DNA of 64,000 bases from Rhabdophis nuchalis (taxonomy: Eukaryota; Chordata; Lepidosauria; Squamata; Natricidae): contig CM077645.1 in assembly GCA_039707465.1 (NCBI GenBank), positions 141,193,503-141,257,502 of the forward strand, read 5' to 3'. Positions 20,869 through 33,194 of the stretch are shown in pieces. Below the pieces are notes generated by a model, which searched no databases, was not told the DNA's origin, and saw only the letters and a list, made by a program, of their open reading frames with translations. Position numbers and translations under genes: made by a program. Each line of letters starts with the position of its first letter. Position 1 is the stretch's first letter.

Positions 20869-22719
20869 TTTCTCAGTTCTAGATGAGAATCAGGGCTAGA
20901 AAAAGAATCAGATAATATTGCAATAATCTAAATATGAAGCAACCAGTGCACGCACCCATAAAACTGTACTGTGGTCTTGTTTATCAAAACCTGTGGAAAA
21001 TCTGTGACACTTGCTGTAAAATCAATAAATAGGCATAGTGAAGACCTCATAACAGTGGGCAGCTGAAGTTACTTATTTCTAAATTTGCAGACTGATGCAG
21101 AATTTTTTAAGGAACAGAATAATATTGGAATCTATGTGATACTAAGACAGTCCAATATATGTTTTTCTTAGTTTGTGATGGCTACTGATCACTCCGATCT
21201 CTGGAGATTGTATACATACAGAAAATATAGCTTTTTCTGCCTTTGAAAAAGCCCAAAGGGGAAAATTCCCCTATGAATCCTACATGAAAGATGAAGAATT
21301 TGGAACAGAGAGATAAAAATAAGTTTTAAAACTTTTTTTATTACAATACTGTTCACCATTTGTATATTGGCACAAGTATCTCAAATATTAAAAGCAACAA
21401 TTTCTGGGATTATTTAAGGATTATTTTAAAATAAAATAAAAGCGAGAAGGAAAGAGATTGCTTAGATATCTTGTATTGTAGATCCTTCCTCTTACCTGGA
21501 AAATAAAACTAGTTTAAGATCCTAGTTTCATCACCAGAGCTTTGTTGAGAAATATAAATGGAAAGTATCTCAGGGAAAAGGTGCAATTCTAATTGCCCTG
21601 CAAAAATTCTATACTATTCCCAGATTAAATAATTTTTTCATCAGTAAAGTCACCTTCGTAGGTAACCTGAGCAGTTAGACATAATCACACAATTTTTTCC
21701 AATGCTCAAAAAAAAAATATTAGCAGACAGAAATTCTACTCTGAGTAACTGTTTATTCCCAGTCTTTGATTAGTGCAGATCTAGCAGCAGAACAAGGCAG
21801 GACAAGATCAGAACAAACAACATTCTTATAGGTTTGATTATTTACATAATTCACGATTGAAATGTTGACCATACAGTACTTAAAAAATGAACGTATCCAG
21901 CCTTTCATCTATTCAGTTTTTCAATGTCATCTCTGGCTAACTTTGCAACCCATTTCCCCATCTTCATCGTTGTAAGGACATATTGAAAATTCTAGGTGAA
22001 TTTCCTGAAGCAAACTCCTAAAGCAGAAAAGTTTCGACAGATTTTTAGTGTCCTTTTTCAAAATGGGAAATTCAAAGCAAACTATGAAAACAATGATATC
22101 AGGAGGAAAAATATGCAAAATAACTGCACAACTCTATTCTGTTTGCTTTGCAGAAGTCATGCCATTGAAAATGGATCTTTTACTTAGCTATTGGATTTCC
22201 TTAGTTAAACATTTCTCTTTTTTATTTTTAAAGAAATGTTATAACTTAGACTACATGCAGTCAAGATTATTATGATAGAAAGCACTTGACATTATGCTTT
22301 ATTTCTTATCAATGCCAACACAAAGCTTTAATCTTTTCTGCAGCGATAATGCCTGCATTACGCTGTATCTCCTTGTGAACTGTCAAATTAAATAAATATG
22401 TGTGATGCATTCTGGACAAGTACTTTTAACAACTCATCCGGAAAATAGAGCATCATAATTTCTTCTCAAAATAATGTGTGCTTAAAGCTGCTGCTATGCA
22501 TGTAATATTTGAAATATGCCTCCTTTTATGATTAACTATTTCATTGACCTGGAGAATTCAAATTCCTTTGATGATTTTCTTGCATTATTGAATCTTGGTC
22601 ACACATTCTTAGCTTGTTTTCATGGCTCAGTTAGAAATCAACCAAGAGAAAATAGTAGGGACAAAGTTCGTGAACAATTATTTTAGTAGTTTGGGGGATT
22701 TAGACATCTCGTGTGGGAG
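20869..22719. other. No gene recognised
   Basis: About 1.85 kb of AT-rich DNA with no recognisable gene, repeat or microsatellite. Two 63-75 codon frames near 21996-22275 overlap on both strands and look like chance. Confidence 0.5.
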
Positions 22720-22727
22720 ATTGGCTT

Positions 22728-22993
22728 CAGAGGTTGTATTCGGCCAGTTCTGACAGTTCTGGAGAACCAGTAGTAGAAATTTTGAGTAGTTTGGAGAACC
22801 GGCAAATAGACTGGCCCCACCCCTGCTGTCTCCCAGCCTCCCAGCCGATCTTCTTTTATTGCCCTGAACAGGAGAATGGAGCTGGAAAGCAGGTTAGTGG
22901 GGTGGGGAGAGAATGGGGATTTTGCAGTATCCTTCCCATGCCACACCCACAAAGCCACAGAACCGGTAGTAAAAGTTTTGAACCCCACCACTG
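22728..22993. mobile_element. Non-autonomous hAT element (266 bp)
   Basis: The right end GTTTTGAACCCCACCACTG and a decayed left end CAGAGGTTGTATTCGG are flanked by a perfect 8-bp duplication, ATTGGCTT, at 22720-22727 and 22994-23001. Interior repeats of GGAGAACCAGTAGTAGAAAT, GAGAACCGGCAAATAG and AGAACCGGTAGTAAAAG are seen. No coding capacity. Confidence 0.85.
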
Positions 22994-23001
22994 ATTGGCT
23001 T

Positions 23002-23756
23002 TTGATCGATTTTACAAAAAAATCAAATTTAAATCTATATGATTCATTTACTTCCTTTATGAGTTTTCTGGATCACACCAGTCATATTTACCTTTCAGCA
23101 TCTAACCCACCTCCAAAACAGTATTATGGCTAAAATGAAAGATAACAATATAAAGAAAATCATACAATAAAGTAGCAATGTAATAAGCAAAGCTCTCATG
23201 CCAAGAAAAAAACATAACTTCATGCTCATTGGGAAAGTCTAAAGTAATGCTTCCCATTGGTCTCTGGAGTGCCTATTGAAACATCCAAGTCTTAATGGTT
23301 TTCTGAAAAGCCAATAAGGTTATGTCTTATTTGATATCAGAGAAGTGTATGGTGTTTGAATAAACCTGCAGATGACAGTAACTAAGGAATAAGGCCTGAA
23401 AGGAACCTTTTCTTCCAGAACTCAGTGTACAGATAGTGACTGCTGAGAGAATGTGGCTCATCTACAAATCACACACACATACAGAGAAAGGGGAGAGGGA
23501 GAGAGGAAGGGAGAGATGCTTGTGCATATATACAGTAAGGACACAGAAAAGATACATATAAAATAATTGTCTTCTAATTTTCATAAGTTAGAGGTTTTTG
23601 TAACACCTGACCCCATTTTAGTTTATAACCAATGATCTCTTATCTATAGACAAATCCATAAAGCATCCTCTTTTCAGTTCTAAAGTTTATCTTATTTTAA
23701 CTTTGATTAAATAAAACAATAGTATATTCCTTCCTTTTATTAATAACAGTCTTATT
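23002..23756. other. No gene recognised
   Basis: No gene or repeat recognised apart from a short GA-rich patch near 23485-23515. Confidence 0.5.
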
Positions 23757-23764
23757 CTTTAGGC

Positions 23765-23870
23765 CAGGGGTGTAAAACTCACGCCCCGCAGATATGTCAC
23801 ATGCTGGCCCTGACCCCACCCAGTTTAGCAAAAGAGAAAAAAGGCCCAACACATCAGTTTGACACCCCTG
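23765..23870. mobile_element. Short non-autonomous hAT element (106 bp)
   Basis: The ends CAGGGGTGTAAAACTC and CAGTTTGACACCCCTG are inverted repeats. The flanking octamers CTTTAGGC (23757-23764) and CTTTAGGT (23871-23878) match at 7 of 8. Confidence 0.88.
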
Positions 23871-23962
23871 CTTTAGGTAATTCAAATACAATACAATACA
23901 ATAGCAGAGTTGGAAGGGACCTTGTAGGTCTTCTAGTCCAACCCCCTGCGTGGGCAGGAACC

Positions 23963-24607
23963 TTATACCATTTCAGACAAATGGCTATCTAACATCTTTT
24001 TAAAGACTTCCAGGGTTGGGGCATTCACAACTTCTGGAGGCAAGCTGTTCCAGAGGTTAATTGTTCTTACTGTCAGGAAGTTTCTCCTTAGTTCTAAGTT
24101 GCTTCTCTCCTTGATTAGTTTCCACCCGTTGCTTCTTGTCCTGCCCCCAGGTGCCTTGGAGAATAGTTTGATTCCCTCTTCTTTGTGGCACCCTCTGAGA
24201 TATCGGAACACTGCTATCAGGTCTCCCCTGGTCCTTCTCTTCATCAAGCTAGACATACCCAGCTCCTGCAGCCGTTCTTCATATGTCTTAGTCTCCAGTC
24301 CCCTAATCATCTTGGTTGCCCTTCTCTGCACTCTTTCCAGAGTCTCCACGTCTTTTCTACATCGTGGCGACCAAAACTGTATGCAGTATTCCAAGTGTGG
24401 CCTTACCAAGGCACCATACAGTGGCATTAACACTTCACGTGATCTAGATTCTATCCCTCTGTTTATGCAGCCTAGAACTGTGTTGGCTTTTTTGGCAGCT
24501 GCTGCACACTGCTGGCTCATATTTAAATGGTTGTCCACTAGGATTCCAAGATCCCTCTCACAGTTGCTACTATTGAGCAAGGTACCACCTATACTGTACT
24601 TGTGCAT
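23963..24607 (-). pseudogene. CR1 reverse transcriptase, C-terminal part (214 codons)
   Basis: The frame contains CERDLGILVDNHLNMSQQ, NTVLGCINRGIESRSREV, LYGALVRPHLEYCIQFWSP and RVQRRATKMIRGLE, then NSLPPEVVNAPTLEVFKKML at the end. These are the RT thumb and post-RT region of CR1 elements in the usual order, and the natural terminator is reached at 23963. It is in one frame with the upstream RT segment, from which it is separated by a single TAG. Confidence 0.88.
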
Positions 24608-24616
24608 TTGGTTTTT

Positions 24617-25012
24617 CTAGCCTATATGTAGGACCTTACTTTTTTCACAATTGAATTTCATTTTATTAGATAGTGCCCAATGTTCAAGTTTGTCTAGATC
24701 CTTCTGTATCTTAAGCCTATCTTCTGGAGTGTTGGCTATTCCTGCCAGCTTGGTGTCGTCTGCAAATTTGATGAGTTCCCCATTTATCCCCTCATCCAAA
24801 TCGTTGATGAAGATGTTAAAGAGTACTGGGCCTAAAACAGAGCCTTGGGGGACTCCACTGCATACTTCCTTCCATGTAGATGCAGTTCCATTGAGGACTA
24901 CACGTTGAGTGCGGTTGGTCAGCCAGTTGCGAATCCATTTGGTGGTGGTGCTGTCTAACCCACAATTTTCTACTTTATCTAATAGTAGGTCATGGTCTAC
25001 TTTATTGTACTA
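24617..25012 (-). pseudogene. CR1 reverse transcriptase palm segment
   Basis: Reading from 25012 the frame gives VDHDLLLDKVENC, WIRNWLTNRTQRVVLNGTAS, SGVPQGSVLGPVLFNIFIND and the catalytic FADDTKLAGIANTPEDRLKI, with no stop until TAG after KSKVLHIG. GVPQGSVLGP and FADD are core RT motifs 4 and 5. The upstream fingers and the endonuclease are lost by 5' truncation. A single substitution explains the stop. Confidence 0.85.
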
Positions 25013-25900
25013 TTTCTTTCCATTTTGTCTTTGTGCCTTCTCACAAGATTATTCAAAGTTTTAACTAGCTTCTTTTTTAAATCCAATATGAAATAATTAT
25101 TCAGGTCACTCTCTTGGTTTCTTATTTGTGTTTTTCTTTTAATTTTTGAAACATCAACTAATTCCTTTTGTATATCCAGTGAGGCAACCTTTTCTATGTC
25201 ATTCTTATAACCTAGTATTTATATATTTATTTTCAATGCCATTTATGTCTTTTCAAATAAAATTTGTTCCTCGTCTGCTATTTCTTCCATAACATCTTTT
25301 GGATACAGTTTATCCATAGTAGCAAACTATTGACACTGTTGCTTCTAAATTCTGATTCCACTTTTCAAAGTTGCGCTGCATTATTTCCAATGTTAGAGTG
25401 CTTTGCATCATTTTTAAGTACCTGTTAATTACCTGTTACTAAGGCTTGTATATTGTTCTCTTTGACTAAAAGCTTTGTTCCCTTTGTTACCTAATTTTAA
25501 ACATTACTTATTTTTATTGTATTTTGCAAAGGTCCAAACAAATTTATTTCCCATGAGAAGGATTCATTATAAATAATTCCAAAATCTTATTTAAAATTTA
25601 TGTAGGCACCTTCTAAGATCAAGCTGTTAATTATCTTTTTGCAATTTATTTCAATTAAAAAATTGTTAAGTTTACAATTAACATTTTCTTTTGTTAAGTA
25701 TCGAAGGCAGCTTCATCCACCTTTTTCAGAGTTATCAATCTGAAAATCTCGAATAGTGTAAAAGTAGCTAACAACAATTTTCCAATGTGATTAGAACAGG
25801 AAATAAGCAAACTTCGTACCTTTGAAAGGTGCACCATATTTGCAAGCAAGATGGCTACTCCTTCCATCTCTCAGTGCTGAAAATTTGCTGCCAACCACTG
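25013..25900 (-). repeat. Possible L1-like ORF1-region remnant
   Basis: On the minus strand, broken frames rich in K, E, I and N occur, for example MDKLYPKDVMEEIADEEQ and SDLNNYFILDLKKKLVK, resembling coiled-coil L1 ORF1 sequence. The CR1 element abuts it. Many stops and no RRM or CTD are seen, so this is weak. Confidence 0.3.
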
Positions 25901-26318
25901 CCTTGCAGCCTCCTTACAAAAAGCAACTCTTCAGAGGCTATGTGGGTGATTTCATCTCCTCTTCTTGTCCAGAGAGGTTCTAAAAAGCTGGCCTATTCAC
26001 TGGCTCTTTATTCTTCACTGGAGTTCTTGGCTCTGCAAAAAAGTTATTCAATCCACCAATTCTCTCTTTTGGAAATCCCAAAGCATTCCCTCCCCTCTTT
26101 TGAATCCTTTGGTTCTTTTGGCAATTTTTTATGGCCTGGACTGAATTGCTTGGAGTATATTCATAGACATACAGCAATCAATAAATATAACAGCAACAAT
26201 AACATCATATCTATTAAATATTAAGTCCAAAGGAAATAAAATCATGTTGGAATATTAAGTTCTGTACATTATAAACCTTAAACTGAGCCAAATATCTCAC
26301 AATTTTTTTTCCTGAGAA
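25901..26318. other. No gene recognised
   Basis: A 131-codon plus frame at 25829-26224 has no motif, no clear exon borders and an antisense rival. I see nothing supportable. Confidence 0.4.
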
Positions 26319-27150
<832 letters not shown>

Positions 27151-27219
27151 CTAATGTTAATGACTTTTGATTTCTGTACTCCAGAAGAAAAAAATGGAAA
27201 TTATTTTTTCTGAATATTC

Positions 27220-27242
27220 ACCACCACCACCACCACCACTAT

Positions 27243-27283
<41 letters not shown>

Positions 27284-27330
27284 TTACTATTATTACTACT
27301 ACTACTACTACTACTACTATTATAATATAG
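27220..27330 (+). repeat. (CAC)n-(TAC)n compound microsatellite
   Basis: CAC units pass into ACT/TAC units interrupted by ATT. Confidence 0.95.
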
Positions 27331-27705
27331 CAATTATGGAATAATTTTCAAACATCAAATTGCAATTGATCTTCCATTTAATTTATTTATGTAATATGTA
27401 AGGCCTGGGGATATTAACATATGCAATGGAAGAAGGGAATTGAATTCCTTTAATTGCCTTTTGAATTTTCACTTTGCTGATAAATCAGCATTACAAAAGT
27501 GAATAATTATTCCAAGCACAGGGACTTTGAATAAATGAAAAATAAAATGATTGCTTATGTAGCCATCAGTGGCTGACACTTCCATTTTGTGGATATCAGC
27601 TCTCATTCAGAGGATTACAGTGGTGATAAATATTGTTTCATATTTTAGTAAAGAGTTTGTTTGATTCTTGACTGGAAAGCTGTCAAAGTACAACCAAAAA
27701 GTTGC
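27331..27705. other. No gene recognised
   Basis: Nothing recognised. Confidence 0.5.
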
Positions 27706-27932
27706 AATAGCAATAGCACTTAGACTTATATACTGCTCTATAGTGCTTTAAGCCCTCTCTAAGCAGTTTACAAAGTCAGCATTTTGTCCCCAACAATCTG
27801 GTCCTCATTTTACCAACCTCGGAAGGATGGATGACTGAGTCAATCTTGAGCCAGTGATAACTGAATTGCTGGAAGTCATCAGAATTAGCCTGCAATACTG
27901 CACTCTAACCACTGCACCACCATGGCTCAGTG
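27706..27932 (-). mobile_element. tRNA-derived SINE
   Basis: Minus strand: the head GCCATGGTGGTGCAGTGGTT, AGAGTGCAGTATTGCAGGC, a middle with CTCAAGATTGACTCAGTCAT, and the 3' end GTATATAAGTCTAAGTGCTA with a short (TTGCTA) tail. It is a longer member of the family at 3534-3712. Confidence 0.8.
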
Positions 27933-29067
27933 GTTAGATATGCAAGATCTTGCGTATCATTCCTATGTTCAATGGTTCCTATATTTATTTATTTTTATAA
28001 AGCAAGGTAGAGGAATAAAGCCAGTTTATGTAGGCAGCAATAGTTGCAACAGCTTTTTGCCACAAATCAGGATGCAATATTTACGTTTATTCAAAAATTA
28101 CCCTATGTGTTTCATTCAAAACATTCATTCCAATCAGTTAAACTATAATCCCATAAATATCAGACTTGTGAGAATCAGCTCTATTTTGATTCAGATTGAA
28201 ACTGAAGATTTACGGAGAGACTTAAGATTTAAGATTCTACATGTGATAGCAACCTGTTTCAGTTCAATCAGTTCAAATTACCTAGAGCAGTCTGGTTTGG
28301 GGTAAAATTGGGTGAAATTAACACAGATGGGGATAAAATATTTATGGGATATTTACCCTATCAGGTTTCAGTAGAAACATTGGAGAGTTGAACCATTACA
28401 CTTCTTAGGGGGGAAAAGAAGAGGTCTGAGCAAAAGAATATTCAACAAACCTTGGAAATATTTGGAATAAAGAAATGAAATGTCCCATATTGATAAGTAA
28501 TAGTCAAAGTAAGTATACTATGATAAATTCAAGAAAAAGTTGCTTTGCCCAGTCATTGGAAACCAACGAATATACAGAAAAGGCTGGCTGTCAAAATCAT
28601 TATGTTGGAAGTATAACCTGAAAGAGAAGACTTTAGCCTGTCCCACTCTTCTCCTGTTTTGGTTTAACATCTGTAACTTTATTAATATGATTTTGGAGAA
28701 GAAGATGCAATATAAAAGGTGATAAATGCCCTATTTTAGAGAGAACAATCATTTCTCACAGTTTCCAAAACCCAGATTTTAAAAAAAGAGTTACATGAAG
28801 GAGCCAAACAAATTTTCAGGACCACTAAAGGAAGCAAAGAGTTTGTAGTTCATATATCTATAGGCCTGATCTAAACTAAGTCATGGCTTCTATCTCTGTA
28901 GGCTACCAAATTGATTCAAGCTGCAAAAATCCATATAATTGTGAGATGTCCAAAAAAGAGATATCAGCGATTCTCCCTCTTTGATGCCATCACATGGTCT
29001 GCATTTCTGTATCCAAGATATGGTAGCACTAATTCTTATAAATAAAACAATAGTAACAACAACAACG
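27933..29067. other. No gene recognised
   Basis: A 127-codon frame at 27922-28305 begins inside the SINE and lacks motifs. No gene is supportable. Confidence 0.45.
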
Positions 29068-29275
29068 TCATGTTTCCCTGGAAATAAGACAGGGTCTTAT
29101 TTTCTTTTGACACCCCCCACCCCAATAAGCACTCAGCCTTATTTTCAGGGAAGTCTTATTATTTTTGAAGTGCAGGAGACAGGGAGCATGGTCACCTCAT
29201 GGCTGCTACTGTGTCACAATATTTTGGGGGAGGGCTTATTATCCAGGGAGATCTTATTTTCAGGGAAACAGGGTA
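29068..29275. mobile_element. MITE-like element with GTTTCCCTGAAAATAAGAC ends
   Basis: The left TGTTTCCCTGGAAATAAGAC and the right ATCTTATTTTCAGGGAAACA are inverted repeats of about 20 bp. Internal AATAAGCAC and TTATTTTCAGGGAAGTCTTA blocks repeat the motif. About 200 bp and no coding capacity. This end sequence is common in amniote genomes; I do not assign a superfamily. Confidence 0.7.
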
Positions 29276-30101
29276 ATAATAACTTATTAAAATTGCATGC
29301 CACCCAGCTCTGGACAGATCAGAAAAATCAAATAATGCAATAAAACCAATAAGAGATGAAGATAAAAGATGGCAAGTTCAATGAAACAAGGGGTCTCATT
29401 CTCTTGCCAAATGCTTTGTCTTCGGAGCATTTCTAAACAATAGTAGAGGGGTCCTACCATGGCCTCTATTCTAGTTCCAAACTTTGTTGCCTTTGGTTAA
29501 CAACAGCAATACACATTTGGCACCAATCGGTTCTAGGCATTCACTCAGCATGGAAAATTTTATAGCTTGTCCAAGGCAAATCAAAGCATTTCTTTTTCTT
29601 GTACTTCTGTCTTTAACATTTAAAAAGATTACTGGACCTCTTTTTTGCAATCTCGACCAAAAGGAACATTAATTTGACAAGTACTAAATTACTTTTCCCA
29701 CCTGCTCATTCCCAGGAGGAGTGAACTTTGTGAACCAAGACTCCCTCACTCAGTTCATGAATCTGAGTTCAGAGGCTGGTTGATGAAGTTAAATTGTGTG
29801 ACAAAGATTTCATAATAGCTTCTGCCTGAAACTATGCACCTTGCAAACTTCTGTGAACAAGTGAAAAACAAGACAAATTATTATCATCACCATCATCATC
29901 TTTAAAAAAGCAGTGCACCAATGAACAGGATAATGGGGGTGACTCATTCTTCCTAAAGATCCATCTTATGGTAACCAAACAATAGGAAACTGCCTTTAAA
30001 AAAGGAACAATGTTGAACAATGAGAACAATCTCATGCTCCAGAGGGCTGGGATTGCTTGGAATTGGATGGAATGCCACCCCATTAGTTGCCCTGCTGAAG
30101 T
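29276..30101. other. No gene recognised
   Basis: No gene or repeat recognised. Confidence 0.5.
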
Positions 30102-30120
30102 TCCCTTGCTTGGAATTCTT
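30102..30120. repeat. Target site duplication, left copy (19 bp)
   Basis: TCCCTTGCTTGGAATTCTT, identical to 32126-32144. Confidence 0.95.
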
Positions 30121-30431
30121 CGTATTGAAAAAGTTTTATTGGGTTTTTACAATTTTTCCAAAAGGGAAAGGTAAGGGATACAGAAACATTTTGAGAACTT
30201 TTGTGTCGGGATCATTGGCCCTTCCAGGGCTTCACAATAAAACATTAAGAAAGACATTTTTCAGAAGGACTACGAGATGAAAATAAATGCATACATCCTA
30301 AATTCTCAATTCTATGCTGGCAGTCATATACAAACATCCAGATAACAAGATTAAAGTATATTAATAAAAAAACAAGCAAAATCATTTTTTTGATCTAAGT
30401 CTCTTGGCAATTGTATCCTCTTTTCTCCTTC

Positions 30432-31228
30432 CTAGCCTCCAGCGGGCGGGGCCGTGGCCTCCCCCGTCCCCCCTGAATCTTCCCCCAGGACTGAGGAATG
30501 TTTCTTAAAAAAGGCTTCCGCCTCAACAACTGTTTTAATCCTAACTCTCCCTCCTTCCCAGAACACCAGCATCCCTTCCGGCATCGCCCACTTAAACCAA
30601 ATCCCATGGTCAAACAATTTTTTGGATAAGAAGGAATACCTCCTTCTCATCTCTCTAATCTTTTTTGGGATCTGCTTCAAGATGACGACTTCCTTTTGTT
30701 GGTAAATTAATGGGCCCCCTCTCTGCGCCTTCAAAATTCCCTCTCTGGTTGACCTTCTAACAAATTTAATATGTATCTCTCTGGGTACTTCATTTATCCT
30801 GGCATATGCTGAATTTATTCTGTAGACTAGGTCAATGTCCCCCCTGATCTCATCTTTAGGTTTCTGTAAATAGTCTGCTAAAATTGTACTCATGAGATCA
30901 GGAAGACATTCACCAGGCTGTTCAGAAATGTTCTGAAATCTTAAAAAATATGACATCCTTTCAAAATCCATCCTAGACATATGCCCAGTTAATTCTCCAA
31001 CCTCACTATTAACATTTTAAGCTCTCCCTTTGCCCCAACCAGCCCCCCTTCCAACTCCTCAGTCTTCTGTGTGTTTTCCAGCACTTGCTTCCGTGTTTCC
31101 AAAAGATCCTTCTTGAAGCTGCAATTATCTTCTCTCAAAGCTTTAATTTCTTGCACCAAAGCTTGTAACACTGTCTCCAAAGAAGACATCCTTTGTTCCA
31201 AACCTGCCAATTCTGATTTTTGTGCCAT
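30432..31228 (-). pseudogene. L1 ORF1 protein, near-complete but frameshifted
   Basis: The start ATG at 31228 is in ACCATGG context. Frame 1 (31228-30989) gives an N-terminal coiled coil (ELAGLEQRMSSLETVLQALV, KTEELEGGLVGAKGELKML). Frame 2 (30980-30432) gives an RRM-like section (YFLRFQNISEQPGECLPDLM, REIHIKFVRRSTREGILKAQ) and the C-terminal domain (PLIYQQKEVVILKQIPKKIR, KKLFDHGIWFKWAMPEGML). This coiled coil, RRM and CTD order is that of L1 ORF1 protein, the RNA-binding nucleic-acid chaperone. A small indel near 30980-30990 separates the frames. A second indel near 30440 truncates the tail relative to copy 1, which extends to KRLRSKK. Length would be about 280 residues. Inactive as it stands. 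Confidence 0.83.
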
Positions 31229-31361
31229 GGTAAACTGTTAAAGTCAGTGCTACTAAGATGGTGTTTTTTGGGTGGGGCCATTGAGGCAAATCAGGAGGAG
31301 AAAAGTCCAAATCAGGGTTAAAAAGTTCAATATCCAGAGAAAAAACAGCTTTCACAATCAA

Positions 31362-31410
31362 TAATACAATAATACAATAGCAGAGTTGGAAGGGACCTTG
31401 TAGGTCTTCT
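31362..31410 (-). mobile_element. Very short CR1 3'-end insertion (about 49 bp)
   Basis: ATACAATAGCAGAGTTGGAA followed by GGGACCTTGTAGGTCTTCT matches the first 50 bases of the CR1 3' end at 23890-23940. The other HAL1-like copy (near 17290) lacks it, showing a clean insertion into the 5' UTR. Confidence 0.85.
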
Positions 31411-32125
31411 AGTTGTAACAGAGAAGGCACTCCAGAGATAGGATCAATTAGTCCAGAAATTTCTTCATTAATAGAGAGAGGAAGTCCCAGTCACAAAGGG
31501 ATGTTGGTAATTTTCCATAAGTGAAATAATCATTCAAGAACAAAGGGAAGCCATCTTCCACCGCCCAAACTGGAAACCAGCAGGAGAAAATAGCAAAGGA
31601 AAAATTGTTTCAAGCCAGCCGGACTTAGATACATTGTGAAAAAACAAACTGCAAATCACTTTCGCTTGTTAAAGCAGTCCAGATAAGAAACGTCCGCTTC
31701 CTCCCAAGCCATTTCCAAGCGCCGCTTTAATTCCGAGGGGGGGTTAAACAAACAAACACCCCCCTCCACATTCTTTCCGTCCAGGCTGCCAGCAAAAATA
31801 ACTTTAAAATCACTCACTCTCCACCTCGCCGCCAAAGCCTCGGAAAGCCTTCCGACCCGAACACTCAGCTCTCTTCAAATTCATTGTACGTTGCCGTCCT
31901 CCATTGGCGAAGGGGAACCCCCCCGCAGCATGTCTTCCTTCGCCTAAACCGAAGTCAAGGGCTGTTTCCCAGCCGCCGCCAGGCTAAACCAGCCCAGGCA
32001 AGCCAGTTTTACGGAGGGACCCCCCCAAAAAAGGGGTACCCCGCCCCGTTAGGGGCAGAAAAAAGAACAAAACGGCGGACGAACCCCAAGGTTCATCCGT
32101 CGCCGCCGGGAACAGGAACAGGAAG

Positions 32126-32144
32126 TCCCTTGCTTGGAATTCTT
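32126..32144. repeat. Target site duplication, right copy (19 bp)
   Basis: Identical to 30102-30120. Confidence 0.95.
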
Positions 32145-33194
32145 GTTGGTGGGCAAAGCCCTCTCCTGGGCATCCATGGCCAGATTCTACCATATGTGAC
32201 TTTGCATTGAAAACAGCTAAGTTTTCTGACTCCCCTTCGGCTGCCAGAATGTTTCTCTTTCACTCCATTTCTTCTGTCTCTCTTTCCCCAGTAGAAAGCT
32301 CCTCTGCCATAGCATTACTAGTGCCTACTAGCACAGGAGGAGCTGTCATTCTGCTACCTCCACCTGGTCAAATGAAGACAAACGTTGATGAAATATTAAC
32401 TTGATGAAATCACTGAATAAATCATCAAGATTTACTTGATGATTTCAAAACCCATCTCTGTTTATCTATTACTTGCCTACAATAAAAATACTTGTCTCAG
32501 CTGAATTAGTGCTAGTCTGTATTCTATAATCAATGCCCAAGATTGAAAATACAAACTCAGACCTTCACCTGAGTTCTACTCAGGATTTAGGCTTATATTC
32601 ATGCCCAAGATAAAGACAGGCAATAACTCAACAAACAACACAGAGGTATGTTTTGGCTGCTTAAAACCAATGAATGAAAGAGAATCAGTATAGGAACCCA
32701 AAATGTAAGTAGCAGCAAAAACAAACTGGATTTCAATCACATGGATTTAGACAAAGGCAGAATTACACATAAGAATAGTGCATTTCCTGATTTTCTCTTC
32801 CCTTTCCTGAACAGTATCTCCTAACTAGGCTCAGGATTTGTGTAGCCAGAAAGACTATAATGCTGTTGGTAGAAAAAAGCTTATTCTTATAGCAAAGCTA
32901 CTGTCCTTACGCCTAAGAGGGAGACAAGCAGAAAATTTTGGTTGGCTGGTAGATGATTCCAGTCTAGTAACAAATTGGTATACTATTAGAGATTATTTCA
33001 TGATCCCTTAGGCTCAGGAAATTTTGTAGGAATTGAGAACTAAATGGTATAAATGATATAAAACTGTCCCAAGATTGATCATTTCAAGTAGCATCAGGAT
33101 TACAAGGTTGGGCAAAAATATTCTAAGCTTTTCCTTTTTACATCACACATCTACAAGATTCAGTAGCCACTGTTCTGACCTAGGCTTTCCAAGA
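32145..33194. other. No gene recognised
   Basis: No gene or repeat recognised. Confidence 0.5.

Larger units (their letters stand above)
23885..25012 (-). mobile_element. CR1 LINE, 5'-truncated, recent-looking
   Basis: The tail (ATACA)n at 23885-23902 is followed by the CR1 3' UTR (CAGAGTTGGAAGGGACCTTG, GGTCTTCTAGTCCAACCCCC) and ORF2 running to the truncation point near 25012. It has only one stop in over 1 kb of coding sequence. Its 3' end matches 19030-19325, 46622-46853 and the fragment at 31362-31410. Confidence 0.93.
30121..32125 (-). mobile_element. Full-length ORF1-only L1 derivative (HAL1-like), copy 2, 2005 bp
   Basis: Bounded by a perfect 19-bp duplication. Same plan as 16298-18029: a GC-rich 5' UTR (32125-31229), ORF1 starting at 31228, and a 3' UTR ending in CCCAATAAAACTTTTTCAAT. 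Both copies start near (C)TTCC followed by 'CGACGGATG' or 'CAACGGATG' within the first 40 bp, so both appear to be complete at the 5' end. It carries the RRM region deleted from copy 1 and a CR1 fragment of about 49 bp in its 5' UTR. No ORF2-like sequence is present. Confidence 0.88.
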
